64,000 nt of DNA from DATJCV01 sp963707665 (GTDB lineage Bacteria > Pseudomonadota > Gammaproteobacteria > Burkholderiales > Burkholderiaceae_D), in assembly GCA_963707665.1 (NCBI GenBank), contig CAVPQU010000011.1, positions 310,001 to 374,000 on the forward strand, given 5' to 3'. This document shows positions 47,189-56,417 of the stretch, in pieces; the stretch's first letter is position 1, and each line of letters begins with the position of its first letter. A program made the translations under genes and the position numbers. The notes below the pieces were generated by a model. The model was not told the origin of the DNA. It made no database searches and saw only the letters and a program-made list of their open reading frames with translations.

Positions 47189-47229
47189 TGCCCGATCGGT
47201 CCAGCTGCGAATTTCGCTGATTGGCTATG

Positions 47230-47269
47230 AAAAAAGCTCCTGCAGCATGTCTGCCGCAGGAGCTTTTTT
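47230..47269. terminator. Bidirectional rho-independent terminator
   Basis: AAAAAAGCTCCTGC pairs with GCAGGAGCTTTTTT around a 12-base loop. A-tract and T-tract on both sides let it end the rightward MFS transcript and the leftward livK transcript. Confidence 0.9.
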
Positions 47270-47300
47270 CTGCCACCGTCGAGAGAGGATGGTGCGTGGC

Positions 47301-48476
47301 TTACTTGCCGGGGTCTTTCATGTCCGCGAATTTGTCGAATTCGACGTTGTACAACTCGTTGCCGATTTTTTCCACCTTGCGCACATACACGGTCTGCACC
47401 ACGTCGCGCGTTTTCGGGTCGATCGTGATCGGGCCGCGCGGGCTGTCGATTGTCATGCCTTTCAGGATGGCCATCGCCTTGTCGCCGTCGATCTGCCCGT
47501 TTAATTTCTTGCTGACGTCGTAGATCGCCGCCATGCCGTCGTAGGCAGCGACGGCCATGAAATTCGGACGGCCGCCATTCGGGTTGGCTTCGGCGAAGGC
47601 TTTCAGGAATTTCTCGTTTGCCGGCGACTTGTGGTCGGCCGAATAGTGGAAGGTGGTGATGACGCCCATGATCGGGTCGCCCATCGCGTTCAGCACGTGG
47701 TCATCGGTCAGGTCGCCGGTGGCGATGACCTTGATACCGGCTTCTGCCAGGCCACGCTCCCGATAGCCTTTCATGAAGGCGATGCCCTGCTCGCCGGCCG
47801 GTACGAACACGAACACCGCGTCCGGCTTGGCGTCCTTGATACGCTGTATGTAAGGTGCGAAGTCCGGATTTTTCAGCGGCACCCGGATCGATTCGGTGAC
47901 CTGGCCGCCGCCGCCGGCGAAGTTTGTTTTGAAGGCGGTTTCCGCATCGATGCCGGGGCCGTAATCAGCCACCAGCGTCACCACCTTCTTGATGCCGTTC
48001 TTGACGGCCCAGGTGCCCATCGGCGCCGAGATCTGCGGCAGCGTCATCGAGACGCGCGCGATGTAATCGGATTTGGTGGTGATGATCGAGGTGGCGGCGT
48101 TCATGATAATCATCGGCTTCTTGGCCTGGGCGGAAATCGACGCCACCGCCAGCGCTTCCGGCGTCAGGCCGAAGCCAGCCAGGAAATCCACCTTGTCTCG
48201 CACGATCAATTCCTGCGCCAGCCGCTTGGCAATTTCGGGCACGGGACCGGTCGTATCTTTCAGGATAATTTCGATTTTCTTGCCGCCCACCTTGTCGCCA
48301 TGCAGCTTCAGGTAGGCCTTGATGCCGGCATCCATCTGCTTGCCGTAATCGGCGAAGGGGCCGGAGAACGGTGCGATCAGACCTACCTTGATGGTGTCTT
48401 CGGCTTGCGCGGCGAAACTGATCAAGGCCAGGGCCGCGCTGGCGGTGATCGACTGTAGTACTTTGCTGAATTTCAT
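47301..48476 (-). CDS. Periplasmic LivK-type substrate-binding protein
   Basis: 391 residues with a signal peptide (cleaved after ISFAAQA, about residue 25). Type I periplasmic binding fold: DTIKVGLIAPFSGPFADYGK, DFLAGFGLTPEALAVASISA, and VFVFVPAGEQGIAFMKGY. Proteins of this branch near pobA often bind benzoate- or phenylpropanoid-type acids, so it may bring 4-hydroxybenzoate to the LivHM pair encoded at 43520-45402. AGGGAGA precedes the ATG. It diverges from pobA over 289 bases. Confidence 0.85.
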   Translation of the reverse strand: MKFSKVLQSITASAALALISFAAQAEDTIKVGLIAPFSGPFADYGKQMDAGIKAYLKLHGDKVGGKKIEIILKDTTGPVPEIAKRLAQELIVRDKVDFLAGFGLTPEALAVASISAQAKKPMIIMNAATSIITTKSDYIARVSMTLPQISAPMGTWAVKNGIKKVVTLVADYGPGIDAETAFKTNFAGGGGQVTESIRVPLKNPDFAPYIQRIKDAKPDAVFVFVPAGEQGIAFMKGYRERGLAEAGIKVIATGDLTDDHVLNAMGDPIMGVITTFHYSADHKSPANEKFLKAFAEANPNGGRPNFMAVAAYDGMAAIYDVSKKLNGQIDGDKAMAILKGMTIDSPRGPITIDPKTRDVVQTVYVRKVEKIGNELYNVEFDKFADMKDPGK

Positions 48477-48615
48477 GCCTGTCTCCCTTGGTGAAATCGA
48501 TACGACTGTTCGCCGTTTGTTGATGACATTTGCCAGCCGGCGCGACTGTAGCTGTGCTGTCTGTTGGAAAGTATAACTATTTGCAAGCGTGGTTATAGAG
48601 AGCGATGGCCGATTC

Positions 48616-48644
48616 TTGACAGCTTCAGTTGCAAATCATATTAT
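48616..48644 (+). promoter_or_regulatory. Sigma-70 promoter toward pobA
   Basis: TTGACA (48616-48621), 17 bases, TATTAT (48639-48644): near-consensus boxes at ideal spacing, 122 bases before the pobA ATG. Operator-like sequence lies across the -10 and just downstream. Confidence 0.75.
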
Positions 48645-48688
48645 CGCAACAACTGTTCGATAAGCAACTATGTGTGCGATAAGCGAAC
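48628..48688. promoter_or_regulatory. Cluster of PcaR/PobR-type operator boxes at the pobA promoter
   Basis: Three elements related to GTTCGATAATCGCAC: GTTGC-N13-GCAAC with an ATTATCGCAAC arm at 48628-48650, GTTCGATAAGCAACT at 48655-48669, and GTGCGATAAGCGAAC at 48674-48688. The first covers the -10 of the pobA promoter. The three near-direct repeats resemble the repeated sites used by IclR-type activators of pob and pca genes. The only such regulator in the window is pcaR. Confidence 0.65.
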
Positions 48689-48765
48689 ATTTACCCAGGC
48701 GGAGCTGCTGCGACAAGGCCCGTATTTGGCTCTTCCGCCACGCCTTTCAGTGCGAGGAGTAGCAC

Positions 48766-49947
48766 ATGCGTACCCAGGTTGGCATCATCGGCGCAGGTCC
48801 GGCGGGCTTACTGTTGTCGCATTTGTTGCATCTGCAAGGCATTGAATCGGTCGTCCTCGAACGTCACACGCGCGAATATATCGAGCAACGGGTTCGGGCC
48901 GGGGTGCTGGAACAGGGCAGCGTCGACTTGCTGAACCAGTCCGGATTGGGGACACGCCTGCAGGCACAGGGACTGGTGCATGAGGGGATCGACCTGCTGT
49001 TCGGCGGTCGCCGCCATCGGATCGATTTCCGCGCCCTGACCGGCAAGGCGGTGACAGTCTATGGCCAGCAGGAGGTGGTCAAGGACATCATCGCCGCGCG
49101 GCTTGCGGCCGATGGCCGGATATTGTTCGAGGTCAGCGATGTCAGCCTGGACAATTTCGGCGAGCAGCAGTCAGGCCTCGCCAAAATCCGCTTCCGCCAC
49201 AATGGCGAGACGGCGCAGATCGAATGCGACACCATCGCCGGCTGCGACGGCTTCCACGGCGTATCCCGCAGTGCAATTCCGGCCGGCGTAATCCGAAAAT
49301 TCGAGCGTACCTATCCATTCGCCTGGCTGGGAATCCTGGCCCAGGCGGCGCCGGCCGCCCATGAATTGATCTATGCCCAGCACCAGCGCGGCTTTGCCTT
49401 GTTTTCCATGCGCTCGCCGCAGATCACGCGGCTCTATTTACAGTGCAAGCCGACCGAGGACCTGACGCAGTGGTCGGATGAGCGCATCTGGAACGAACTC
49501 CATACCCGCCTCGAAACGGACGATGGCTGGAAGCTGAACGAAGGGCCGATCCTGCAAAAAGGCGTGACGCCGATGCGCAGCTTCGTCGCCGAACCGATGC
49601 AGTACGGCAAACTGTTCCTGGCTGGCGACGCCGCCCACATCGTGCCGCCGACCGGAGCCAAGGGCATGAATGCGGCATTGGCTGACGTCAAGGTACTGGC
49701 CGCGGCGCTGGCGGCGCACTATCAAGCCGGGCGCGACGACTTGCTGCAGGCCTATTCGGCCACCTGCCTGCGCCACATCTGGCGCAAGGAACATTTTTCG
49801 TGGTGGATGACATCCATGCTGCATCGCCTGGATGACGAGTCGGGCTTCCAGTACCAGATGCAGCGTTCGGAACTGGATTACGTGGTCGGCTCGCGCGCCG
49901 CGTCTACCGTGCTGGCGGAAAATTATGTCGGGATGGCGCTGCCCTGA
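48766..49947 (+). CDS. pobA: 4-hydroxybenzoate 3-monooxygenase
   Basis: 393 residues, the normal length. FAD- and NADPH-dependent enzyme that makes protocatechuate, the substrate of PcaGH. FAD motif IGAGPAGLLLSH (residues 7-18), the DG motif TIAGCDGFHGVSR, and the GD motif LFLAGDAAHIVPPTGAKGMN. Active-site Tyr residues are in the C-terminal region. Transcribed from the promoter at 48616. Confidence 0.95.
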   Translation: MRTQVGIIGAGPAGLLLSHLLHLQGIESVVLERHTREYIEQRVRAGVLEQGSVDLLNQSGLGTRLQAQGLVHEGIDLLFGGRRHRIDFRALTGKAVTVYGQQEVVKDIIAARLAADGRILFEVSDVSLDNFGEQQSGLAKIRFRHNGETAQIECDTIAGCDGFHGVSRSAIPAGVIRKFERTYPFAWLGILAQAAPAAHELIYAQHQRGFALFSMRSPQITRLYLQCKPTEDLTQWSDERIWNELHTRLETDDGWKLNEGPILQKGVTPMRSFVAEPMQYGKLFLAGDAAHIVPPTGAKGMNAALADVKVLAAALAAHYQAGRDDLLQAYSATCLRHIWRKEHFSWWMTSMLHRLDDESGFQYQMQRSELDYVVGSRAASTVLAENYVGMALP

Positions 49948-52900
49948 AGCTGCTGCTGGCGATGCAGGCGAGGCGTTTCCGAATTTTGGTTTTCAATGAG
50001 TGCCGCGAATTCGGCCACCGGAACGGCCTTGCTGAAGTAAAAGCCCTGGAACATGTCGCATCCGAGCTGCTGCAAGGTTTGTAGCTGGATTGCGGTTTCC
50101 ACCCCTTCCGCCGTCACCTCCAGGCCCAAGCTGTGCGCCATGGCGATGATCGTCTGCACGATCGCGGAGTCGTTGGCCCCATGCGGGATGTCGTTGATGA
50201 AGGACTTGTCGATCTTGACGCTGTTGACCGGAAAGCGCTGCAGATAGGCCAGCGACGAGTAGCCGGTGCCGAAATCATCGATCGACAGCGTGCAGCCGAG
50301 GTCGCGAATCCCATCCATCAGTAGGATCGCCTGTTCCCGGTTGAACATGACCATGCTTTCGGTGATTTCGAATTCCAGGCTGGACGGCGAAACTTGCCAT
50401 GCTGCGACCGTTTTGCGGACTTGCTGCAGCAAGTCAGCCTGGCTGAACTGGGCCGCCGACAGGTTGATGGCTACCCGGCCGAACGTCTGTCCGTTGCGCT
50501 CGAAATCCGCAATGTCGCGGCAGGCGATATCCAGCACCAGCATCCCAAGCGCGCCAATCAGGCCGGCTTCCTCGGCCAGCGTGATGAATTCGCCCGGGAA
50601 CAGCAAGCCGCGCTCGGGGTGCTGCCAGCGCACCAGCGCCTCGGCGCCAACGATGCGGCCGCTTTCGACATCTACCTTCGGTTGGTAATACACGACGAAC
50701 TCGCGCTGCTCGATGGCCTTGCGCAAACGCGCTTCCAGCGCCGCACGTTCGACACTGTGAATGTTCATTTCCGCCGAATAGAACTGATAGTTGTTCTTGC
50801 CGGTGGTTTTAGCGCGATACATCGCTATGTCGGCATTTTTCAGCAGCGTTTGCGCATCCAGGCCATCGTCTGGATAAGTCGCGATGCCGATGCTGACGCT
50901 GAGCTGGTATTCATGCCCGTTGATTTCGAAGGGCGCCGCCGCCTCGGTCAGCAGGCGTTGGGCTATTTCACCCAACTTGTGCGGGTCACGGTAGTCTTCG
51001 ACCAGCGCCAGGAACTCATCGCCGCCGACGCGCGCGATCGTATCCTGTTCGCGCAGTGCTTGTTGCATGCGCGCGGCACTGGCGCGCAAGACGCGATCGC
51101 CGGCTTCATGGCCAAAGGTGTCATTGATGTTCTTGAAGCGATCCAGATCGAGAAACAAGACCGCAATCGTGTTGTGCTGCCGCTCTGCATGCGCCAGCGC
51201 TTTGTCAAGATGCTGAATGAACAGAAAGCGGTTCGGCAAGCCGGTTAATTCATCGTAATGCGCCAGATGCAGTATCCGCTCTTCCGCCTTGCGGCTTTCA
51301 ATCGCGATTCCCGCCAGATCGGTACTGATGCCGACCAACTGCATATCGTCAGCGTCCGGCGTCTGGCGCCGGCCGTAGAGAATGGTAAAGGCGCCGAGCA
51401 GTTGGCCCCGCTTGCCCATGATCGGCCACGAACCAGAGGAGGCAAAGTCGAGGGGGCCGGTCCACTGCTGCAGACCGATCATTTCTGGACTACCTCGAAA
51501 ATCCTCGATGATGACCGGGCAGCGGCTCAGCACCGTCTCGCTGCAGCAGCCATTGCCGATGGCAACCGGCATGCCCTTGATGGCGTTTGTCTGCTGCATG
51601 ATCGATGGGCCGATAGCGTACGAAAAATGGCTTTGCGCCTCTTCCAGCAGCAGGATCGCGCAACACGCGTGCGGTGCGTGCTGCTGCACAAACAGCACAA
51701 TTTCGGTGAGGATGGCATTCAGGTCCTCGCCGGCGGCGATCATGTGCAGGATGCGGTTTTGACCCTTTTGCAAGGCTTGAGCGTGCTTGCGGAGACTGAT
51801 GTCGTGAAACACCGCCAGTACCAACGGTTCGTTGTTGATTTCCGCGCGGCTCAAGGTCACGTCGCTCGAACATAGTTTGCCGTGGCGCCACGTCACCCAC
51901 TCGAAATGCTGCGGCTCGCCGCGCAACGCGGCATCGATGCGCCTTTGCCTGCTCTGCGGCGACGACGACGGCAGGGAGGGCTGTTCGGGTGGAGAAAAGT
52001 CGCCCACCTTGCGGCCGATGATCTGCTGTTTGTCGCTCACTCCGAACAAGGCTACCGCTGCCTGATTGCAATCGACGTAGACGTTGTCCCGATTCCACAG
52101 CAGGATTGCATCGTTGGCACCCTCCAACAGGGTCTCGTAGCGGTTTTCGCTGGCGCTCAGGTGGTTGGCCGACTCTTGCAGGCGGCGAATCTGGATCGCC
52201 AGCAGTGCCGCCAACGCCAGCATGCAGCCGAGTATCAGACTGGCAAACAGGATACGGTCCGTGGTGCGCCGCTTCCATGGTGCCAGGACCTCGGCCATGT
52301 CGCGCGCATAAATTGCGGTGACTGGAAAATCGGCCAGCTTGCGCCACGCGAACAAATGCTGACGCATCTCGAATAGCGGCGCCTGTGCCTCGAATGAACC
52401 TTCGACAGCGCCTTTGCTGATGCCCTGCACGGAGGGAAAGGCCGATATATCCAGACCCATGACGCGCTCGTCGAAGGGTGAGCGAATCAGGACGAAGCCG
52501 TTATTCGAATACAGCGAAACGAGGGCTCTGTTGTCCTTTGCCACCCGTTGATAAAAATCCTCGAAATACGATACGCGAATATACGCGCCGATCATTCCGA
52601 TCCGCACGCCGTCAAGGTTAAACACATTGCGGGCCACCGGGACGATCCACTGGCCGTCGTAGCGGCTTTGGACCGGGTGCCCAATCGCACTTTCCTTGCG
52701 CTGCGGATGCGCATTCAGAAATCGAATGTATTGACGGTCACTGACATCGACCGGTGCGCTGGGTAGCGAAAACGAAGTGGTGCGGCTGATTCCGCTCACG
52801 TCTATATAGCGGATCGACTGCAGGTAAACGGTATTTTGCTGTTCGCGCGTCAGGATTTGCCGCAAATTTTCGGTATCTGCCAGAATGTCGTGGTCGCTGC

Positions 52901-53141
52901 GCATCGCCTTGATGGTGGCGTCGATCGCGCGATCGGTGCCGTGCAGGATCTGGCTGGCATGTTCTTCCAGGCCGCGCACCGCGACCAGCGCATTGGCCTG
53001 TTCCGATTCAAGGGAAAGCCGCCGGTCCTGCGCGCTGGCCCACCAGAGCTGACCAATAATCACCGCCGCGATCAGGGCGACAAAAAACAGCAATGCCGGC
53101 AAGGCACGTGCAGGGCGGTTTTTCAAGTCGCTTGCGGGCAT
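49923..53141 (-). CDS. Membrane sensor with PAS, GAF, GGDEF and EAL domains
   Basis: 1072 residues. Two membrane helices (about 15-35 and 290-310) enclose a periplasmic Cache-like sensor; then a PAS domain (about 335-450), a GAF domain (about 465-615), a GGDEF domain with intact GGDEF at about residue 705 and an RxxD inhibitory site five residues before it (REQD), and an EAL domain with EALVRW and DDFGTGYSSL. Both c-di-GMP synthesis and breakdown motifs are intact, so which one dominates cannot be said. Its 3' end overlaps pobA by 25 bases. A role in moving between swimming and surface life is inference. Confidence 0.92.
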   Translation of the reverse strand: MPASDLKNRPARALPALLFFVALIAAVIIGQLWWASAQDRRLSLESEQANALVAVRGLEEHASQILHGTDRAIDATIKAMRSDHDILADTENLRQILTREQQNTVYLQSIRYIDVSGISRTTSFSLPSAPVDVSDRQYIRFLNAHPQRKESAIGHPVQSRYDGQWIVPVARNVFNLDGVRIGMIGAYIRVSYFEDFYQRVAKDNRALVSLYSNNGFVLIRSPFDERVMGLDISAFPSVQGISKGAVEGSFEAQAPLFEMRQHLFAWRKLADFPVTAIYARDMAEVLAPWKRRTTDRILFASLILGCMLALAALLAIQIRRLQESANHLSASENRYETLLEGANDAILLWNRDNVYVDCNQAAVALFGVSDKQQIIGRKVGDFSPPEQPSLPSSSPQSRQRRIDAALRGEPQHFEWVTWRHGKLCSSDVTLSRAEINNEPLVLAVFHDISLRKHAQALQKGQNRILHMIAAGEDLNAILTEIVLFVQQHAPHACCAILLLEEAQSHFSYAIGPSIMQQTNAIKGMPVAIGNGCCSETVLSRCPVIIEDFRGSPEMIGLQQWTGPLDFASSGSWPIMGKRGQLLGAFTILYGRRQTPDADDMQLVGISTDLAGIAIESRKAEERILHLAHYDELTGLPNRFLFIQHLDKALAHAERQHNTIAVLFLDLDRFKNINDTFGHEAGDRVLRASAARMQQALREQDTIARVGGDEFLALVEDYRDPHKLGEIAQRLLTEAAAPFEINGHEYQLSVSIGIATYPDDGLDAQTLLKNADIAMYRAKTTGKNNYQFYSAEMNIHSVERAALEARLRKAIEQREFVVYYQPKVDVESGRIVGAEALVRWQHPERGLLFPGEFITLAEEAGLIGALGMLVLDIACRDIADFERNGQTFGRVAINLSAAQFSQADLLQQVRKTVAAWQVSPSSLEFEITESMVMFNREQAILLMDGIRDLGCTLSIDDFGTGYSSLAYLQRFPVNSVKIDKSFINDIPHGANDSAIVQTIIAMAHSLGLEVTAEGVETAIQLQTLQQLGCDMFQGFYFSKAVPVAEFAALIENQNSETPRLHRQQQLQGSAIPT

Positions 53142-53460
53142 GCGTGGTGTCGTTCCATTGAGGTCCTTGTCGCTTAGTGGAGCAGGGAGCTACAAAATCA
53201 GTATTGACTCCCATGTCCGGGGAGAATAGTGCATTTACGCTGTTATCGGCGGTCAATTGTGTTTCTGAAGCAATGTCCGTTTGTTACACATCAAGTCTGA
53301 TGCGACACCATGACATGTCAACCCAGCAGGCCGACTAGACTATAGACGGGTTTTGCAACAGAGGAAATAGAGGATTGATGGTTTAACCAGGCGGCGTACA
53401 GAACGATGTGACCGCCTGCAAGAATCGACAAATGCGTCGCCACCGATTTTATTGATTATT

Positions 53461-53491
53461 TTGACTTTTATGCATACAGTCGGTATATAAT
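53461..53491 (+). promoter_or_regulatory. Promoter of the cold-shock gene with long leader
   Basis: TTGACT at 53461-53466, then TATATA (17-base spacing) or TATAAT (19-base spacing) at 53484-53491. The start lies about 100 bases before the cspA ATG, so the messenger has a long untranslated leader as in E. coli cspA. In 53142-53460 I see nothing else. Confidence 0.7.
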
Positions 53492-53600
53492 TGCCGGATC
53501 GTTGAAATTCGAGTTAGTAGTGCAGTATCAGTCTGTCATTCCTTCTTGGTTCAAACGATCTCACGGGCGTCTGCCCAACTTAACTGAAATAGGAATTGTA

Positions 53601-53804
53601 ATGGCAACTGGTATCGTAAAATGGTTCAATGATGCAAAGGGCTTTGGCTTCATCACTCCTGACGAAGGCGGCGAAGATCTGTTTGCTCACTTCTCGGCAA
53701 TCCAGAGCAACGGCTTCAAATCGCTCCAGGAAAATCAACGCGTTTCTTTCGAAGTGACTGCCGGCCCGAAAGGCAAGCAAGCTTCGAACATCCAGCCTAT
53801 CTAA
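53601..53804 (+). CDS. cspA: Cold-shock protein, CspA family
   Basis: 67 residues, one cold-shock domain with RNA-binding motifs KGFGFITPD and DLFAHFSAIQ. It unwinds RNA structure. AGGAATT precedes the ATG. Terminates at the hairpin at 53824. Which of several csp paralogues it is cannot be told. Confidence 0.93.
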   Translation: MATGIVKWFNDAKGFGFITPDEGGEDLFAHFSAIQSNGFKSLQENQRVSFEVTAGPKGKQASNIQPI

Positions 53805-53823
53805 TACATAGACTGAGTAGCGC

Positions 53824-53854
53824 AAAAAATCCCCGGTTCACCGGGGATTTTTTT
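53824..53854. terminator. Terminator between cspA and the LysR gene
   Basis: AAAAAATCCCCGGT pairs with ACCGGGGATTTTTTT (two-base loop). A- and T-tracts on both sides suit the convergent genes. Confidence 0.9.
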
Positions 53855-53878
53855 ATGGGAAGGCACGTTGCGATACCG

Positions 53879-54784
53879 TTACGCTGCGCGCCAGTAATCG
53901 GCTCTGGCGTAGGCCTTCCGCAGGAAATCGACAAACGCGCGAATCCGCAACGGCAGGTGGCGACGCTGGACGAACACCGCATAAATATCATTGCCCGGCG
54001 CTGCAAATTCATCCAGTACGGTCATCAATTGGCCGGATTCGATGGCGGCACCGACTTCCCACATGGAGCGCCACGCCAGCCCTTTGCCGGCCAGTGCCCA
54101 GTCATGCAGCACTTCGCCGTCATTGCACTCCATGTTGCCGCTCACTTTCAGTGTCACATTTTTGCCGTTCTGGCGGAAGGTCCAACCGCGCTGGCTGCCG
54201 TCGCTGCTCATGGCCAGGCAGTTGTGCCGCGCCAAGTCGCCCAGGGTCGACGGCATGCCATGCCGAGCCAGGTAATCGGGCGCAGCCACCAGCACCCGCT
54301 TGTTGTCGGCCAGCTTGAGGCCGACCATGGTCGAGTCCGACAGTGGTGCAATGCGGATTGCGACATCGATCCCTTCGCCTAGCAAGTCGACCACGCGATC
54401 ATTCAGATTCAGGGTCAGCGTGACGTTGCGGTGCTCGGCCAAAAATGAAGGAATCAGCGGCGCCACGTGCTGGCGGCCAAAGCCGGCCGGCGCCGAAATG
54501 GACAGATGCCCACTGGCATTGATGCTGCGTTCGGATACCGCAGCCTCGGCATTTTCCAGTTCAGCCAGGATGCGCTGGCAATCTTCCAGGAAGGCCGCGC
54601 CCTCGCTGGTCAGTGCGATTTTGCGCGTGGTGCGCTGTAATAATTTGACCCCAAGTCGCGCCTCCAGCGCATCGAGCCGACGTCCGATCACGGCTGGTGC
54701 GATGCCTTCATTACGCGCGGCGGCCGACAGGCTGCCCTTGGCGACCACTTCGACGAAAGTGGCGAGCTGCTTAAACTGGCTCAT
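53879..54784 (-). CDS. LysR-family transcriptional regulator
   Basis: 301 residues from the ATG at 54784. N-terminal helix-turn-helix (FVEVVAKGSLSAAARNEGIA, IGRRLDALEARLGVKLLQRT) and a C-terminal ligand-binding domain (GHLSISAPAGFGRQHVAPLI). It diverges from the dehalogenase gene with 140 bases between, so it may control it; the effector is unknown. Confidence 0.88.
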   Translation of the reverse strand: MSQFKQLATFVEVVAKGSLSAAARNEGIAPAVIGRRLDALEARLGVKLLQRTTRKIALTSEGAAFLEDCQRILAELENAEAAVSERSINASGHLSISAPAGFGRQHVAPLIPSFLAEHRNVTLTLNLNDRVVDLLGEGIDVAIRIAPLSDSTMVGLKLADNKRVLVAAPDYLARHGMPSTLGDLARHNCLAMSSDGSQRGWTFRQNGKNVTLKVSGNMECNDGEVLHDWALAGKGLAWRSMWEVGAAIESGQLMTVLDEFAAPGNDIYAVFVQRRHLPLRIRAFVDFLRKAYARADYWRAA

Positions 54785-54924
54785 ATAACTCCACTTGTGA
54801 CCAAAACGCAAAGATCAAATGATATTTGATGCAGTTTATGCGATTTTGGATCAAATATACTGTGATCAATGCGATCTTGCCATGCCAATGACAAACGTGC
54901 CGTGTTGAGCCGAAGGTGATTCCG

Positions 54925-55615
54925 ATGACCATTCAAGCGATTGTATTTGACGCCTACGGCACTTTGTTCGACGTGCATTCGGTCACTGCACTAGCGGAAA
55001 AATTGTACCCGGGACACGGTGCCGCCTTGTCCACATTGTGGCGTGACAAGCAGATTGAATACACCAAGCTGCGTACCATGTGTTCGATGTACAAGCCGTT
55101 CTGGCAAGTGACGCAGGAAGCGCTGGTTTTTTCGTGCAGCCGGCTCAAGCTGGAGTTGACGGTCGATGCGCAAAATGCCTTGCTGGGACAGTATGCGAAA
55201 CTACCCGCCTTTCCGGAGAACCTGAACGTCCTGAAGCAGATAAAAGGGCTTGGTTTGAAAACCGCTATCCTGTCCAACGGTAATCCGCAAATGCTGGACG
55301 AAGCGGTACGGGCAGCAGGCATGGAAGGCTGGTTCAATCACATTCTGTCGGTTGATGCGGTCAAGAAATTCAAGACCGCACCGGAAGCGTACCAACTGGC
55401 GCCCGACGTGTTCGGTTTGTCGGCACGCCATATCTTGTTCGTTTCCGGTAACGGCTGGGATATTTGTGGCGCCGCCTGGTTTGGCTACACGACGTTCTGG
55501 GTCAATCGCAGCGGACTTCCGTTTGAGCAGTTGGGCGTGACGCCCGGATGGCAGCGGTGCCGACATGAACAGCCTGCTGCCTTTCGTGCGTGCAGCGCAG
55601 GTTGCAGGTATATGA
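54925..55615 (+). CDS. Haloacid dehalogenase, type II; frame broken by one apparent +1 insertion
   Basis: HAD-superfamily enzyme of the L-2-haloacid dehalogenase branch. Nucleophile Asp in IVFDAYGTLFDVHS, Ser/Thr motif LKTAILSNGNPQML, Lys in VKKFKTAPEAYQLA, and motif IV in FVSGNGWDICGAAWFGYTT (SGNGWD is typical). Near 55555 an extra C shifts the frame; dropping it restores QGADMNSLLPFVRAAQVAGI and a stop at 55615, giving 229 residues, the normal length. Without the repair the frame reads into the next gene and looks like a fusion. The restored stop overlaps the permease start (ATGA). Confidence 0.88.
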
Positions 55616-56370
55616 GTCTGTGGCAAGTCAGCTTGATTGCCATTGCCGGCTTCCTGGCCGGAGCGATGAATTCGATGGCGGGCGGCGGCACCTTTTTTTC
55701 CTTCCCGGCGATGCTGATGGTAGGGGTGCCGCCGGTGGTGGCAAACGCCAGCAACTCAGTAGCGTTATGGCCTGCCAGTCTGTCGGGCGCCTGGGCCTAC
55801 CGACGGGAATTGGCGCGCTACAAGCGCTATCTGGTGCCGATGGGCATCGTCTCCTTTTTGGGCGGCATTGGCGGCGGCCTGCTCTTGCTGTCTACCAAGG
55901 ACGCCATATTTTCACTCTTGATCCCATGGCTGCTGCTGTTTGCCACCGTATTGTTTGCGTTTTCCGGCCAGCTCTCACGATGGCTGCATGGCAAGGACGC
56001 CGGCGCACCGCGGGCCAGTCCGCTGGCGCTGGCGGCACATTTCGGAGTATCCATCTACGGTGGCTTCTTTGGCGCTGGCATGGGTATTCTGATGATCGCC
56101 AGTCTCGCCATGGCCGGGCACGACAATGTGCAGGAAATCAATGCCATCAAAAACCTTCTGTCGGCGGTGATCTATAGCGTGACGATTACCACCTTCATCA
56201 TCGCTGGCGCGGTCGACTGGCCTTATACGCTGGTGATGATGGCGACCGCGACTTTTGGCGGCTATGCCGGTGCCTCTGCGGCACGCAACATTTCGGCGTT
56301 GTGGATGCGTCGCTTCATTATCAGCGTTGGCGTGGTACTGACGCTCTACTATTTTTACAAAACGTATTGA
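55612..56370 (+). CDS. TSUP (TauE/SafE) family permease
   Basis: 252 residues, about eight membrane helices. SLIAIAGFLAGAMNSMAGGG and the second repeat IYGGFFGAGMGILMIASLAM are typical of the family, which moves sulfite, sulfoacetate or other small anions. Here it follows a haloacid dehalogenase, so a halo- or hydroxy-acid is possible. Substrate not known. Confidence 0.85.
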   Translation: MSLWQVSLIAIAGFLAGAMNSMAGGGTFFSFPAMLMVGVPPVVANASNSVALWPASLSGAWAYRRELARYKRYLVPMGIVSFLGGIGGGLLLLSTKDAIFSLLIPWLLLFATVLFAFSGQLSRWLHGKDAGAPRASPLALAAHFGVSIYGGFFGAGMGILMIASLAMAGHDNVQEINAIKNLLSAVIYSVTITTFIIAGAVDWPYTLVMMATATFGGYAGASAARNISALWMRRFIISVGVVLTLYYFYKTY

Positions 56371-56417
56371 TTCAATTAAACCGTATCAACCACCGTTTCA
56401 TTTCAAGGAGAACGAAC

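Noticed and set aside
54916..56370. A dehalogenase-permease fusion protein of 484 residues
   Set aside because: The bridge is nonsense; removing one C near 55555 restores a normal dehalogenase end and an ATGA junction.
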